Positions 55,066 to 64,000 of a stretch of DNA of 64,000 bases are shown one piece after another. The DNA comes from Actinomycetes bacterium (GTDB taxonomy: Bacteria > Actinomycetota > Actinomycetes > Actinomycetales > Dermatophilaceae), in assembly GCA_029778715.1 (NCBI GenBank), contig JAKOPT010000049.1, positions 62,001 through 126,000 of the forward strand. Reading direction: 5' to 3'. Below the pieces are notes generated by a model that was not told where the DNA came from, ran no database searches, and was given only the letters and a program-made list of their open reading frames with translations. The position numbers were made by a program, and so were the translations under genes. Position 1 is the first letter of the stretch, and the number at the start of each line of letters is the position of its first letter.

Positions 55066-55967
55066 CAGTCGCGCTCCGTCTCGGTCTTGTTCGTGTAGAT
55101 GAGGTAGGGCACGACGACGACGGCGACGATGGCGAGCAGGATCGTCGCGTTGACGGCGGCCGCCACCCGGTCGTTCTGGGCGAACATCTGGGTCCACATA
55201 AGGGTGGCCGGCACCGATGCCTTGTACGAGTTGGGCCCGGCAATCGAGTAGATGAGGTCGAACATCTTCATCGACATGTGCCCGAGAATGATGAGCGCGG
55301 AGAGCGCGATCGGGGACAACTGGGGGAAGAGGACGTGCCGGTAGATCTGCCACTCACTCGCGCCGTCGATGCGGGCCGCCTCCCGTTGATCCTCGGAAAT
55401 CCCCCGGAAACCGGCAAGGAAGAGAGCCATGACATAGCCCGACAATTGCCACACGGCCGGAATGGCCATAGCCGCCATCGAGAACTTGCTGTCTGCCGAC
55501 CACCAGGAATTCTCCAGCTGCGGCAGCCCCATCTTGTTGAGCAACTGGTTGAGGCCGACGGCACCGTCACCGGTGGCCGGGCTGAGCAGCCAGCGCCACA
55601 CGACACCGGCGGCGATGAACGAGACCGCCATCGGGTAGAGGTAGACCGAACGGAACACACCCTCCCCGTTGACCCCCTTTTCGAGGAGCACCGCCCAGAG
55701 CAGCCCGAAAAACATGGTGCCCACCATGAACACGACGGTGAGGACGAGCAGGTTCCACAGCGCGTGCTGGTAGTCCGCGGACCCCAACAGCTGGGTGTAG
55801 TTCTGGTATCCACCGGGATTGACGACCTTGTCGGTGACCGGGTTGACCGAGGTGTTGAGCGAAACCCAGATGTTCTGCCCGATCAACCCGTAGACGAAGA
55901 CGGCGATGAGCACGATCGACGGGGAAACCAGCAATAGCCCAGGCAACCAACTCTTGGCGCGACTCAT
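55065..55967 (-). CDS. Sugar ABC transporter permease, MalF type
   Basis: 300 residues, six membrane helices. EAA loop as REAARIDGASEWQIYRHV with FPQLSP. It forms the transmembrane heterodimer with the next gene's product. A strong hairpin separates it from the binding-protein gene. Confidence 0.93.
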   Translation of the reverse strand: MSRAKSWLPGLLLVSPSIVLIAVFVYGLIGQNIWVSLNTSVNPVTDKVVNPGGYQNYTQLLGSADYQHALWNLLVLTVVFMVGTMFFGLLWAVLLEKGVNGEGVFRSVYLYPMAVSFIAAGVVWRWLLSPATGDGAVGLNQLLNKMGLPQLENSWWSADSKFSMAAMAIPAVWQLSGYVMALFLAGFRGISEDQREAARIDGASEWQIYRHVLFPQLSPIALSALIILGHMSMKMFDLIYSIAGPNSYKASVPATLMWTQMFAQNDRVAAAVNATILLAIVAVVVVPYLIYTNKTETERD

Positions 55968-55991
55968 GGGCGTCCTCTCCTGCGGGCTGGG

Positions 55992-56030
55992 GTATGCCGG
56001 TGGGGCACCCGAGGCGCCCCACCGGCATAC
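55992..56030 (-). terminator. Intercistronic hairpin in the ABC operon
   Basis: Perfect 15-bp arms GTATGCCGGTGGGGC (55992-56006) and GCCCCACCGGCATAC (56016-56030). Such stems after binding-protein genes typically protect the upstream mRNA or partly terminate it, giving more binding protein than permease. The outer ends are the GTATGCC motif. Confidence 0.7.
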
Positions 56031-56039
56031 AAGGGGGTG

Positions 56040-57362
56040 TTACTTCTGGTGCTTGGCAGCGGCGGCAGCGAGGTCGGAGACCAGCGTGTCGGCGTTGCGA
56101 CCGGCGTAGAACTTCGAGATCGCCGTGGAGATGTCGGTGTTCCAGGCCAGCGAAACGGCCGCACCGTGGGCGATCGAGGACGCGATCTTGTCCTTCTTGA
56201 AGGAGTTCATCGCGCTCTGCTGGTACTTCGGGAAGGCGTCGGCCGGGACGTCGGTGCGGGCCGGGATCGAACCCTTCGCGAGGTTGAAGGCCTTCTGGCC
56301 ATCGGCAGAACCGATCGTCATGAGCCAGTCCTTGGCGCCGTCGGCGTTCTTCGCGCCCTTGGGCAAGGTGAAGGAGTCGGCGAGGAAGTCGAACACACCA
56401 TCGGTGCCGGGCACCGGGAAGTAGGTGTAGCCGGTGCCGTCAACGGCCTTCTTCTCGTTGAACTCGGCGACCGCCCAGTCGCCCATGACGTTGTAGGCGG
56501 CCTTGCCGTCGATGACCGCATCGGTCGCCGCCGGCCAGTCGTCACCGTCGGAGGCGGTGTTGGCGTAGGTGAGGATCGTCTTGTAGTCGTTGACCGCGGT
56601 CTTGACCTTGTCGGAGTCCCACTTGGTCTTGCCGTCGAAGAGGCCGTTGTAGTCGTCGACGCCAAGGTCGGCGATCAGGATGGTCTCGAACAACTGGACC
56701 TGGGTCCAGGTGCCACCGATGGTGAGCGGGGTGTTGACCCCGGAGGCCTTGACCTTGTCCATGTCCGCGATCCAGGACTTGATGTCCTTGGGCACGGCAG
56801 TGACGCCGGCGGTCTGGAGGACCTTGGGGTTGGCCCACACGACGTTGGCTCGGTGGATGTTGCTCGGCACCGAGTAGATGTTGCCCTTGACGGTCAACCG
56901 GTCGAGGAGGGTCTGCGGGAACACCTTGGATCCGCCGAGCGCGTTGACGACATCGTTGACCGGGACGATCTGGCCCTGGGCGATGTAGTCGGTGAGTTCG
57001 GCGCCGGCGTGGCCCTGGAACGAGTCCGGGGGCTGGTTGTTCTGCAGGTCGGAGGCCAACTTGGCCTTCGCGTTGGACCCAGCGCCACCGGCGACGGCGA
57101 GGTTGACGAACTTGTCGTTGGAGTACTGCTTGGTGAACACGCCCTGGAGCGCGTCGAGCCCGGCCTTTTCGGATCCGGCTGCCCACCAGGTGAAGACCCC
57201 GACGTCACCGCCGGCGCCGCCGGCCTTGGGCGAGTACACACTCGTGGTGTCGGTGCCCCCACTCGACGAACTCGTCGAGGTGGTGCCTCCGGTCGAGCAC
57301 GCCGAGAAGGCGAGCGCGGTGATAGCGATCGCGGCCACTGGCCACGACTTGGTGATGCGCAT
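56040..57362 (-). CDS. Sugar ABC transporter substrate-binding lipoprotein
   Basis: 440 residues from ATG 57362, with GGAAGGAAG upstream. Lipobox FSACS with Cys near 22, followed by a Ser/Thr/Gly tether. Family-1 solute-binding fold (GDVGVFTWWAAGSEKAG; NVMGDWAVAEF; FPVPGTDGVFDF). It likely binds a mono- or oligosaccharide such as glucose or mannose; identity is not determinable. First gene of the operon. Confidence 0.92.
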   Translation of the reverse strand: MRITKSWPVAAIAITALAFSACSTGGTTSTSSSSGGTDTTSVYSPKAGGAGGDVGVFTWWAAGSEKAGLDALQGVFTKQYSNDKFVNLAVAGGAGSNAKAKLASDLQNNQPPDSFQGHAGAELTDYIAQGQIVPVNDVVNALGGSKVFPQTLLDRLTVKGNIYSVPSNIHRANVVWANPKVLQTAGVTAVPKDIKSWIADMDKVKASGVNTPLTIGGTWTQVQLFETILIADLGVDDYNGLFDGKTKWDSDKVKTAVNDYKTILTYANTASDGDDWPAATDAVIDGKAAYNVMGDWAVAEFNEKKAVDGTGYTYFPVPGTDGVFDFLADSFTLPKGAKNADGAKDWLMTIGSADGQKAFNLAKGSIPARTDVPADAFPKYQQSAMNSFKKDKIASSIAHGAAVSLAWNTDISTAISKFYAGRNADTLVSDLAAAAAKHQK

Positions 57363-57515
57363 GCTGGAATCTTCCTTCCGGGGGTGGTGCGCCCGGCGAG
57401 GCATGGATTCGCATCGTCGCGTCGGGCACAAACTGCCGCCTTGACCCTATGCCATTCCCACGGGCCGGGAAAGAGAGGTCAGCCTTCCCATGAACGCCAG
57501 GTGAACACTTGTCCC

Positions 57516-58361
57516 CTAGAGCAGGACGGTGGCGAACTCCCCGACCTCGGTGAAGCCCAGATGACGGTATGCCGCGAGCGCCGGTGTGTTGAAGTCGTTG
57601 ACGTAGAGGGTGGCCGCCACCACCCCCTCCGCGAAGAGCTGGTCGAGGACCGCGGCGAGCATCGGCACGGCATACCCCTGACCGCGCAACCAGGGGGCGA
57701 TCCAGACCCCTTGGAGTTGGACCCACCCCAGCGCCGCGCTCCCGACATCGGCCTTGAACACGACGGCACCGTCCTCGACGACGATCCACGTGTGGCCGCG
57801 GTCGATGAGCGAACGCAAACTGTCGCGGTAACTGCGGGAGGAGCCGGTGAAGGGCCGGTACCCGATTTCGTGGGTGAACATGTGGACGGCGGCGGGCAGC
57901 ACCCGGTCGACATCGCCTGGTCGGGCCCGGCGGACCCGGTCGTCGGCGGCCACCCCGAGCGCCGAGGGCGGGGTGCGCGTCTCCAGCAGCGGCTGATGGC
58001 CGCGGATGGTCCGCGCCGGGCCCCAGGTCCACTCCAGCTGGGACCACAACTGCACCACCGTGGGGCGCGGTCCAAGGAGTGAGGCGTGCCGCTGCCGGCC
58101 GCGCCCCAACCGGTGGGCGAACGCGGCCAGGGCGGCGGAGTCGGCGGCGACCGGCATCACGTTGGCGCAGGTCCAGCACAAGGCCTCCAGGCCACGGTCA
58201 CCCTCGAAACCGAGCACCTGGGTGATCGAGCGGGGGTTTTCGAGGATGCGGGCCGCGACGAAAACGCTGCTGGTCAGGTCCTCGGCGCACAGGGCGAGGG
58301 CGGCGTCGCGGTCGGTCTGCGTGAGGGGCCGAACGGCACGGCGCAGCCGAAGCATGGCCAC
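57516..58361 (-). CDS. DUF4081 plus GNAT acetyltransferase
   Basis: 281 residues. The N-terminal DUF4081-like half (about 1-125) resembles a degenerate GNAT. The C-terminal half is a full GNAT (WVQLQGVWIAPWLRGQGYAVPML; YVNDFNTPALAAYRHLGF). In related genomes this gene sits directly between ispG and proS, so it belongs to the ancestral block. It lies 3 bp downstream of the transporter gene. Substrate unknown. Confidence 0.85.
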   Translation of the reverse strand: MAMLRLRRAVRPLTQTDRDAALALCAEDLTSSVFVAARILENPRSITQVLGFEGDRGLEALCWTCANVMPVAADSAALAAFAHRLGRGRQRHASLLGPRPTVVQLWSQLEWTWGPARTIRGHQPLLETRTPPSALGVAADDRVRRARPGDVDRVLPAAVHMFTHEIGYRPFTGSSRSYRDSLRSLIDRGHTWIVVEDGAVVFKADVGSAALGWVQLQGVWIAPWLRGQGYAVPMLAAVLDQLFAEGVVAATLYVNDFNTPALAAYRHLGFTEVGEFATVLL

Positions 58362-58364
58362 AGA

Positions 58365-59351
58365 CTAGGGCGTGGCGCCCCCAGGGATCGACATGGGTAC
58401 CGGGTCGCTGTCGCCCGAGCGAGCCCGCCACACCCTTGCGACGGTGAGGGCGGCGATGATGTCCCAGATCCCCCACCACGCCGCGACCAACGCCATGCCG
58501 CCCAACCCGCCGAAGAATGTGAAGACGAGGAGCAGCCCGAGCCCGGCGTTGCGCACCCCCACTTCGAAGGTCATCGCCTTGGTCGCCGCGGTCGGCAACC
58601 GGAAGGCCCGGGCAATGGTGTAGCCCAAGCCGAGGGCCAGCGCGTCATGGAGGAAAACGGCGAGGGCCACGACCCCGATCCAGGCGACGAACAGGCCGAT
58701 GTTCTTGGCCAGGGCGAGGACGATGAGCAGGCCGAGGGCGAGGAAGGCGACCGGACCGACGACCTTGCCGGCCCGGGCGGCGAAGCGGGGCGCGACGTGG
58801 GCGACCGCGATCCCCACGATGAACGGCATCCCGATGACGAGCATGATCTCGAGGAGCATGTCGAGGGCGTCGAGGTGGATGGCCCGCATCATCGGCCCGC
58901 CCGTGGGGTGCAGATGGCCCCAGAAGGCGAAAGTGAGCGGCATGAGGACGATGGCGAGCAGGTTGCTCACCGCCGTCATCGACACCGAGAGCGCGACGTC
59001 ACCGCGGGCCTGGTGAGTGACGATGTTGGACACGTTACCCGGCGGGCAGCACGCGACGAGGATCATGCCGAGAGCGACCGAGCCCTTGACGCCGAGCAGC
59101 AGGGTGAGCCCGAAGGTGATGGCCGGCAGCAGAATGAACTGCGCCGCGACCCCGATGGCAATCGCCTTGGGGCGCCGCGCGGCGCGGCGGAAGTCCTCGA
59201 CCGAAGTGCCGAGCGCGATGCCGAACAGGATGGCGGCAATGACGATGCGCAGCAGCACCTGGGACTTCTCGTCGAAGGCGATCGAGATGTCGTCGACATC
59301 TCCGGCGGCCACCGTGGTGGCGCTGGCCACGGCATACATGGCGAAACTCAT
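58365..59351 (-). CDS. Bile acid:sodium symporter (BASS) family transporter
   Basis: 328 residues, about nine membrane helices. Family motifs: CCPPGNVSNIVTHQARGDVALSVSM (core crossover region) and MTFEVGVRNAGLGLLL. Bacterial members move organic anions with Na+, for example pantoate or keto-acids. It lies close behind the epimerase and TPP-enzyme genes, so it may import their substrate. Confidence 0.9.
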   Translation of the reverse strand: MSFAMYAVASATTVAAGDVDDISIAFDEKSQVLLRIVIAAILFGIALGTSVEDFRRAARRPKAIAIGVAAQFILLPAITFGLTLLLGVKGSVALGMILVACCPPGNVSNIVTHQARGDVALSVSMTAVSNLLAIVLMPLTFAFWGHLHPTGGPMMRAIHLDALDMLLEIMLVIGMPFIVGIAVAHVAPRFAARAGKVVGPVAFLALGLLIVLALAKNIGLFVAWIGVVALAVFLHDALALGLGYTIARAFRLPTAATKAMTFEVGVRNAGLGLLLVFTFFGGLGGMALVAAWWGIWDIIAALTVARVWRARSGDSDPVPMSIPGGATP

Positions 59352-59399
59352 CGGCGGACTCCTGGGGAGGCGGCATACCGGCCGGGGATCGGGAGCAGC

Positions 59400-60353
59400 C
59401 TAGCCACGGCGGGCCGCCCGGAAGATGTCGTAGGTCTCGCGGGTGCTCTTGGTCGGCAGCCCGGGGAAGTCGCGCCGCAGCCGGGCGTTGTCGAGCACCG
59501 GGCGGTGGCGCAGGAAGTCGACCTGCTCGGGGCCGTAGCGCCCAACCCGCAGCCGGCGCAGGGCGCCCAGACCGAGGCGGACCAGGGTCGGCGGCACGGT
59601 GACCACCGGCGTGCCTTCGATGGCGGCGATGTCGCGCAGGGTGAGCACGCCGTCGCCGGCGAGGTTGTAGGTGCCGGTCCGACGGCCGAGCACCCCGGTG
59701 ACGATGATCTCGGCGACGTCCTCGTCCCAGATGAAGGTGAACGGCCCGTCGGTGCCGGCGAGCCCGAGGATGACCCGCCCGGTGAACAGCGCGGTGATCT
59801 GGTTGTCGGTGCCGGCCCCGAGGATGGTGCCCGGGCGGAGCACGAGTTGGCCGAGCCCGGGGTGCCGTCGGCGGGCCCGCGCGAGCAGGGTCTCGACGGC
59901 CGCCTTGTGCCGGGCGTAAGCGAAGTCCGGGTGACCGGGCGTGGTCTCGTCCTCGGTGAGCATCCGGTCGTCGTTGCGGGGCAGATAGCCGTATGCCGCG
60001 CCGCTGGAGGTCACCGTGAGGTGCTCCACCCCGGCGGCCACGCAGGCGTCGACGACACGCTGGGTGCCGCCGACCTCGATGGCTTCCAGGTCGGCCTCAC
60101 TCATCCCGCGGGGTGGTTCGACGATCGCGGCGAGATGGACGACGGCGCGCACGTCGTGCTCGGCGATGACGGCGGCCAGGTCGAGGCTGCGGATGTCGCC
60201 GGTCACCGTGACGAGGTCGCCGTCGGTATGCCGCGGCGCCTTGAGGTCGACCGACACGGCGGGCACGCCGCGGGCGGCGAACCGGGCCAGGACGAGAGAG
60301 CCGAGGTAGCCGGCGCCACCGGTGACGAGGACCCGGCCGGGAGCAGTACCCAT
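59400..60353 (-). CDS. NAD-dependent epimerase/dehydratase (extended SDR)
   Basis: 317 residues from ATG 60353. Rossmann motif VTGGAGYLGS, VHLAAIVEPP, catalytic Tyr/Lys in YARHK and Ser in VTSSGAAYG. The C-terminus lacks obvious nucleotide-sugar specificity marks. It starts four bases after the TPP-enzyme stop and is surely co-transcribed. It may be a dehydrogenase on an alcohol or hydroxy-acid rather than a sugar epimerase. Confidence 0.85.
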   Translation of the reverse strand: MGTAPGRVLVTGGAGYLGSLVLARFAARGVPAVSVDLKAPRHTDGDLVTVTGDIRSLDLAAVIAEHDVRAVVHLAAIVEPPRGMSEADLEAIEVGGTQRVVDACVAAGVEHLTVTSSGAAYGYLPRNDDRMLTEDETTPGHPDFAYARHKAAVETLLARARRRHPGLGQLVLRPGTILGAGTDNQITALFTGRVILGLAGTDGPFTFIWDEDVAEIIVTGVLGRRTGTYNLAGDGVLTLRDIAAIEGTPVVTVPPTLVRLGLGALRRLRVGRYGPEQVDFLRHRPVLDNARLRRDFPGLPTKSTRETYDIFRAARRG

Positions 60354-60357
60354 GACG

Positions 60358-62127
60358 TCAGCCCTTCGGCTCCTGGTGCATCTTCTTGAACGATTGCAGG
60401 CCCGGGGCCCACATGTGCGCGACGTTGTCGACGTCGACGTGGACGACCGCCGGTTTGCCGCAGTCGCGGGCGCGCTCCAGCGCGGCCCGCAGGTCCTCGG
60501 TCTTGGTGACATGTTCGCCGTGCGCGCCGAAGGCCTCGGCGAGCAGGTCGTAGCGGGCGGGCGCGAAATCGGCATACACGATCTTGTCCGCGGGCAGGGA
60601 CTTGCCGGTGAGCACCTTGCGGGCCACGGTCTCGACCGGGGCGGCCTGGATCTGCTGGCTCATCTTCACCATGCCCCACTGCCCGTCGACGAGGACGACG
60701 AAGACGATGGGCAACGCAAGCCGCACGGCCGTCTCGATCTCGGCGGCGTGCATGCCGAAGGCGCCGTCGCCGATGAGGACGCAAACGCGCTGGTCAGGGG
60801 CCGCGACCGCGGCGCCGAGGGCCTGACCCATGCCGGCGCCGAGCATGCCGAACTTGAACGTCGACAGGATCGTGCGGGGCACCTCGGCCTGGTGGTAGAA
60901 GTTCGACCAGACGACGGTGTTGCCGCCGTCGAAGACCCAGACCGTGTCGTCGGGCATGACGTCCTGGGCGAGGGCCGGGACCTGCGCGGGGTGGACCGGG
61001 GCGGTCGGGGTGGCCAGCGGTTTGTCGAGGCGGGCCCGCTCCTTGGCCCAGGCCGAGCGCCAGTTGGCGAGCCGGGCGAGCCGTTGCTGATGGCCGGGCA
61101 CCCCGATGGCCTCGACGGCGTCGGCGAGGGCCCGCAGGGCATCCCGGGCGTCGGCGAGCAGGGCCACCTCGACCGGCTTGTTGACACCGAGGCGGTCGTC
61201 GTCGATGTCGACCTGGATGGTGCGCTGCTCACCGGGGCGCCGCCAGTTGGGGGCCTTGCCCCACCAGTCGGTCTCGCCGAGGCGCGAGCCCACGACGAGA
61301 GCAACGTCGGCGGCGGTGCGCACCTCGTCGACGACGGTCAGGGCCGTCATCGGGATCGCCTCCGGGCGCGACTCGGGCAGCGCGCCGCGGGCGGCCCAAC
61401 TCGTCGTCACCGGCGCGGCGAGCAGCCCGGCCAACCGGCCCAACTCGGCCTCGGCGCCGGCGTGCAGGATGCCCGAGCCGACGTGGATGACGGGTTGCTC
61501 GGCGTCAACGAGGAGGCGCGCCGCGCGCGCGACGAGCACCGGGTCGGGCTGGATCGGCGCCACCCGGCGGTAGGTGTGGGGTGGGCGGACCTGGTCGGCG
61601 CCGAGCCCGGTCGGTTGGTTGAGGATGTTCTCGGGGATGTCGAGGTGGACCACCCCGGGCCGGCCGGTGAAGCAGGTCCGCAGGGCGCGGCGCAGGAGTT
61701 CGGGGAGCCGGTCGGCGCTGGGCACGTGCTCGGACCACTTGGTCATCGGGGCGGTGACCGCGGGCTGGTCGAAGTACTGGTAGGTGCCGCCCCGGTCGGG
61801 GTGGCCGATCCCGACCCGCCGGGCCGAGGTGATGAGCAGGATGCGGTTGCCCTCCCCCTGCTCGACCGCGACCCCGGGGAGCACGTTGGCCACTCCGGGG
61901 CCGTTGGAGGCCATCGCCACCCCGAGGCGCCCGGTCACCCGCGCGTAGGCCCCGGCCATGTGCATCGCCGCCGCCTCGTGGCGGGGCGAGTGCAGCCGGA
62001 TACCGGCCGGTGCCAGGGCGCTGTAGAGCCCGAAATAGGTGCCGTCGATGATGCCGAACATCTCCTCGACGCCCTCGGTGGCGAGCATCTGCGCGACGAG
62101 TTGCCCGCCGGTCAGTCCGTTGGCCAT
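60358..62127 (-). CDS. Thiamine-diphosphate-dependent enzyme (acetolactate synthase-like)
   Basis: 589 residues from ATG 62127. N-terminal PYR domain with the catalytic Glu in SPRHEAAAMHMAGAYA; central NAD/FAD-like domain; C-terminal PP domain with GDGAFGMHAAEIETAV and DGQWGM (diphosphate-Mg site). No small regulatory subunit gene follows, so it is unlikely to be the branched-chain amino-acid enzyme. Catabolic decarboxylases, carboligases or C-C hydrolases share this layout. First gene of TPP enzyme-epimerase-BASS, divergent from a PucR-type regulator. Confidence 0.85.
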   Translation of the reverse strand: MANGLTGGQLVAQMLATEGVEEMFGIIDGTYFGLYSALAPAGIRLHSPRHEAAAMHMAGAYARVTGRLGVAMASNGPGVANVLPGVAVEQGEGNRILLITSARRVGIGHPDRGGTYQYFDQPAVTAPMTKWSEHVPSADRLPELLRRALRTCFTGRPGVVHLDIPENILNQPTGLGADQVRPPHTYRRVAPIQPDPVLVARAARLLVDAEQPVIHVGSGILHAGAEAELGRLAGLLAAPVTTSWAARGALPESRPEAIPMTALTVVDEVRTAADVALVVGSRLGETDWWGKAPNWRRPGEQRTIQVDIDDDRLGVNKPVEVALLADARDALRALADAVEAIGVPGHQQRLARLANWRSAWAKERARLDKPLATPTAPVHPAQVPALAQDVMPDDTVWVFDGGNTVVWSNFYHQAEVPRTILSTFKFGMLGAGMGQALGAAVAAPDQRVCVLIGDGAFGMHAAEIETAVRLALPIVFVVLVDGQWGMVKMSQQIQAAPVETVARKVLTGKSLPADKIVYADFAPARYDLLAEAFGAHGEHVTKTEDLRAALERARDCGKPAVVHVDVDNVAHMWAPGLQSFKKMHQEPKG

Positions 62128-62252
62128 GGCCGATGCCTTTCTTGTGTCCCTTCCCAACGAACGTAGAGGCTTCGAGGTGGTTGTGGACTGTATGCCGCGT
62201 GCTACTTGCGGCGCTCCTTGTGCCCGGTCACAACGCGCGGGACACTCGGGGC

Positions 62253-63404
62253 ATGACGCCACGCCAAGATCAGTGGGGTGCGCTCGTCGCGCTCATCGAG
62301 CAGGTCGCGAGCACCTCCGATCTCATGGAGCAGGTCGCCCGGGATGTGCGCGGTTCGATCAAGGAGATCTCCGGACTCGATGCGGCCGAGGTCAGTCGGA
62401 GCACCAGGGGGCTCTTCGCCGCGTCGACGGCGGCGATCGCCGAGCGTCGCGGGCCCACCGAGGCCGAACTCTCCTTCGTCGCCGCGCTCGGGACGACGAG
62501 GGCCCGCCAGGGCATCCCCATCGAGGCGGTCCTGCACGCGATCCACGTCGCCGAGCGGCGGATCTGGGCCCGGGCTCGGGAGGTCGCGCGTGGCTCCGGC
62601 GTGGACCCGTTCCTGCTCCTGGAGGCCCGCGAACTCTACGACGATTGGACCCAGGCCGTCCGTGGCCGGCTGCTCGCCGCGCACGCGGCGGCGCGGGGCT
62701 CGCGGGCCGGCGAGTTGCCGTCGGCCCGGGACGCGCAGGCGCTCCTTCTGGCCCGGCTGCTTCAAGGGGGCAGCGCCGCCGCCCTGGCCGCGGCCGAAGC
62801 GGGGCTACCCCAAGCCGGCCTCGTCGTCCTCGTCGCCGTGACCGTGACGGAGGCCGAGGAGCGCACCCTCACCGCCCGCCGGCTCGCCGGGCCCGCCCCC
62901 GCGGTCGTGGCCCGCAACGGTTCGGAACTCGTCGCCGTCCTCTCCGGGCCCCCACGGGCCCGTGCCCTGGCCGGTGTGGACCGGGTCGTCGGTCAGAGCG
63001 GTCCCGGGGCCGCGACCGAGGTGCCCGTCCTTCGGGAACTGGCGGCCGCGGCTGCCGCGGCCGGAGCCGAGCGCGGTCGCACCGGGCTCGTCCCCGTCGC
63101 GAGCGTTGCCTCGCTGATTGCCGTAGCGGACCGCGCCGACCTGGCACGTGTGCTCACCGAGCATCACCGCGCCGCGCTCGCCGGACTGGGACGGCACGCC
63201 GCGGCGACCATCGGCACGGTGCGGGCCTGGATCGAGTGCGGCTGCGACGCCAACGCCGCCGCGGCCCGGGAGTTCGTCCACCCCAACACGGTCCGCAACC
63301 GGGTCGAGGCGCTCACCCGGGCGACGGGCAGCCGCGCAACTGATCCGCTCGCCCTCACCGATCTGTGGTGGCTCTGCCGCACCTGGCAGGCCGACCATCC
63401 GTGA
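62253..63404 (+). CDS. PucR-family helix-turn-helix transcriptional regulator
   Basis: 383 residues from ATG 62253. The N-terminal half is helical (sensor or dimer region); the middle is a GGDEF-like degenerate domain as in CdaR/PucR proteins. The C-terminal HTH_30 domain is seen as RAWIECGCDANAAAAREFVHPNTVRNRVEAL. It is divergent from the TPP-enzyme operon with 125 bp between starts, so it probably controls that operon in response to its substrate. Confidence 0.9.
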   Translation: MTPRQDQWGALVALIEQVASTSDLMEQVARDVRGSIKEISGLDAAEVSRSTRGLFAASTAAIAERRGPTEAELSFVAALGTTRARQGIPIEAVLHAIHVAERRIWARAREVARGSGVDPFLLLEARELYDDWTQAVRGRLLAAHAAARGSRAGELPSARDAQALLLARLLQGGSAAALAAAEAGLPQAGLVVLVAVTVTEAEERTLTARRLAGPAPAVVARNGSELVAVLSGPPRARALAGVDRVVGQSGPGAATEVPVLRELAAAAAAAGAERGRTGLVPVASVASLIAVADRADLARVLTEHHRAALAGLGRHAAATIGTVRAWIECGCDANAAAAREFVHPNTVRNRVEALTRATGSRATDPLALTDLWWLCRTWQADHP

Positions 63405-63430
63405 CCGTATGCCGCGTCCTGGCGGCTTCG

Positions 63431-63470
63431 CTGAAGCGTGCGGGTCGTCCCCACGACCACCGCGCTTCAG
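63431..63470. terminator. Hairpin between convergent regulator and ispG
   Basis: CTGAAGCG (63431-63438) pairs with CGCTTCAG (63463-63470); inside, GGTCGT pairs with ACGACC around CCCC. It lies between the ends of two convergent genes. Two GTATGCC-family sites follow (63500, 63516). Confidence 0.6.
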
Positions 63471-63535
63471 GGAAGGCGGCACCCACGAGGTGAGCGCGCG
63501 GCATACGCGAGCCCACGGCATACCGGAGAAAGGCG

Positions 63536-64000
<465 letters not shown>

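Overview
The window looks like chromosome of a high-GC Gram-positive bacterium (Actinomycetota, probably Micrococcales; Intrasporangiaceae/Dermatophilaceae-like is my best guess). The evidence is the very GC-rich sequence, frequent GTG starts, paired clpP1-clpP2 genes, an RNase E/G with long acidic and basic arms, an IF2 with a long Pro/Ala/Gly-rich N-terminus, a DUF4439 protein next to rimP, and a DUF4081-GNAT protein near ispG and proS. No plasmid, phage, rRNA or CRISPR feature was seen. Both ends cut through genes: valS on the left and ispG on the right.

Left third (1-32 kb). valS end, a C39-like cysteine-peptidase-like protein, clpX, a glycosyltransferase/polysaccharide-deacetylase pair, clpP2-clpP1, tRNA-Ala, then nadD-rsfS-phosphatase, a GT2 glycosyltransferase, proA, pdxY, proB-obg-rpmA-rplU, rne and a DUF2344 protein. 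The DUF2344 protein and its usual radical-SAM partner are separated by about 5 kb holding a secreted sedolisin protease, a two-gene WXG-like (type VII secretion-like) cassette and a TrkA-domain potassium channel. A 636-bp gene-free stretch after nadD holds DnaA-box-like sites and a run of hairpins ending in a terminator.

Middle (32-46 kb). The conserved translation block ribF-truB-rbfA-infB-ylxR-nusA-rimP, read leftward, is interrupted between rbfA and infB by a rightward copper/haem cassette (membrane protein, PCu(A)C lipoprotein, Tat-exported DyP peroxidase). It is followed by DUF4439, an APH-type kinase and a PhzF protein.

Right third (45-64 kb). An ApbE / FMN-binding / flavocytochrome reductase operon that should form a covalently flavinylated electron-transfer chain at the membrane; an amylosucrase-type GH13; a HAD hydrolase; proS; a tandem GNAT; a sugar ABC importer without its ATPase; a DUF4081-GNAT; a TPP enzyme / epimerase / BASS transporter cluster divergent from a PucR-type regulator; and the end of ispG.

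The most unusual sequence-level signal is a 7-mer, GTATGCC/GGCATAC (nearly always GTATGCCG/CGGCATAC). I count about 100 copies, balanced between strands, in genes, between genes and inside several terminator-like hairpins. Three other short repeat families are present; two of them encode the last residues and stop codons of neighbouring genes. Two matching GTTCGC-N5-GCGCAC sites lie upstream of clpX and clpP1, which fits a ClgR-type Clp regulon.
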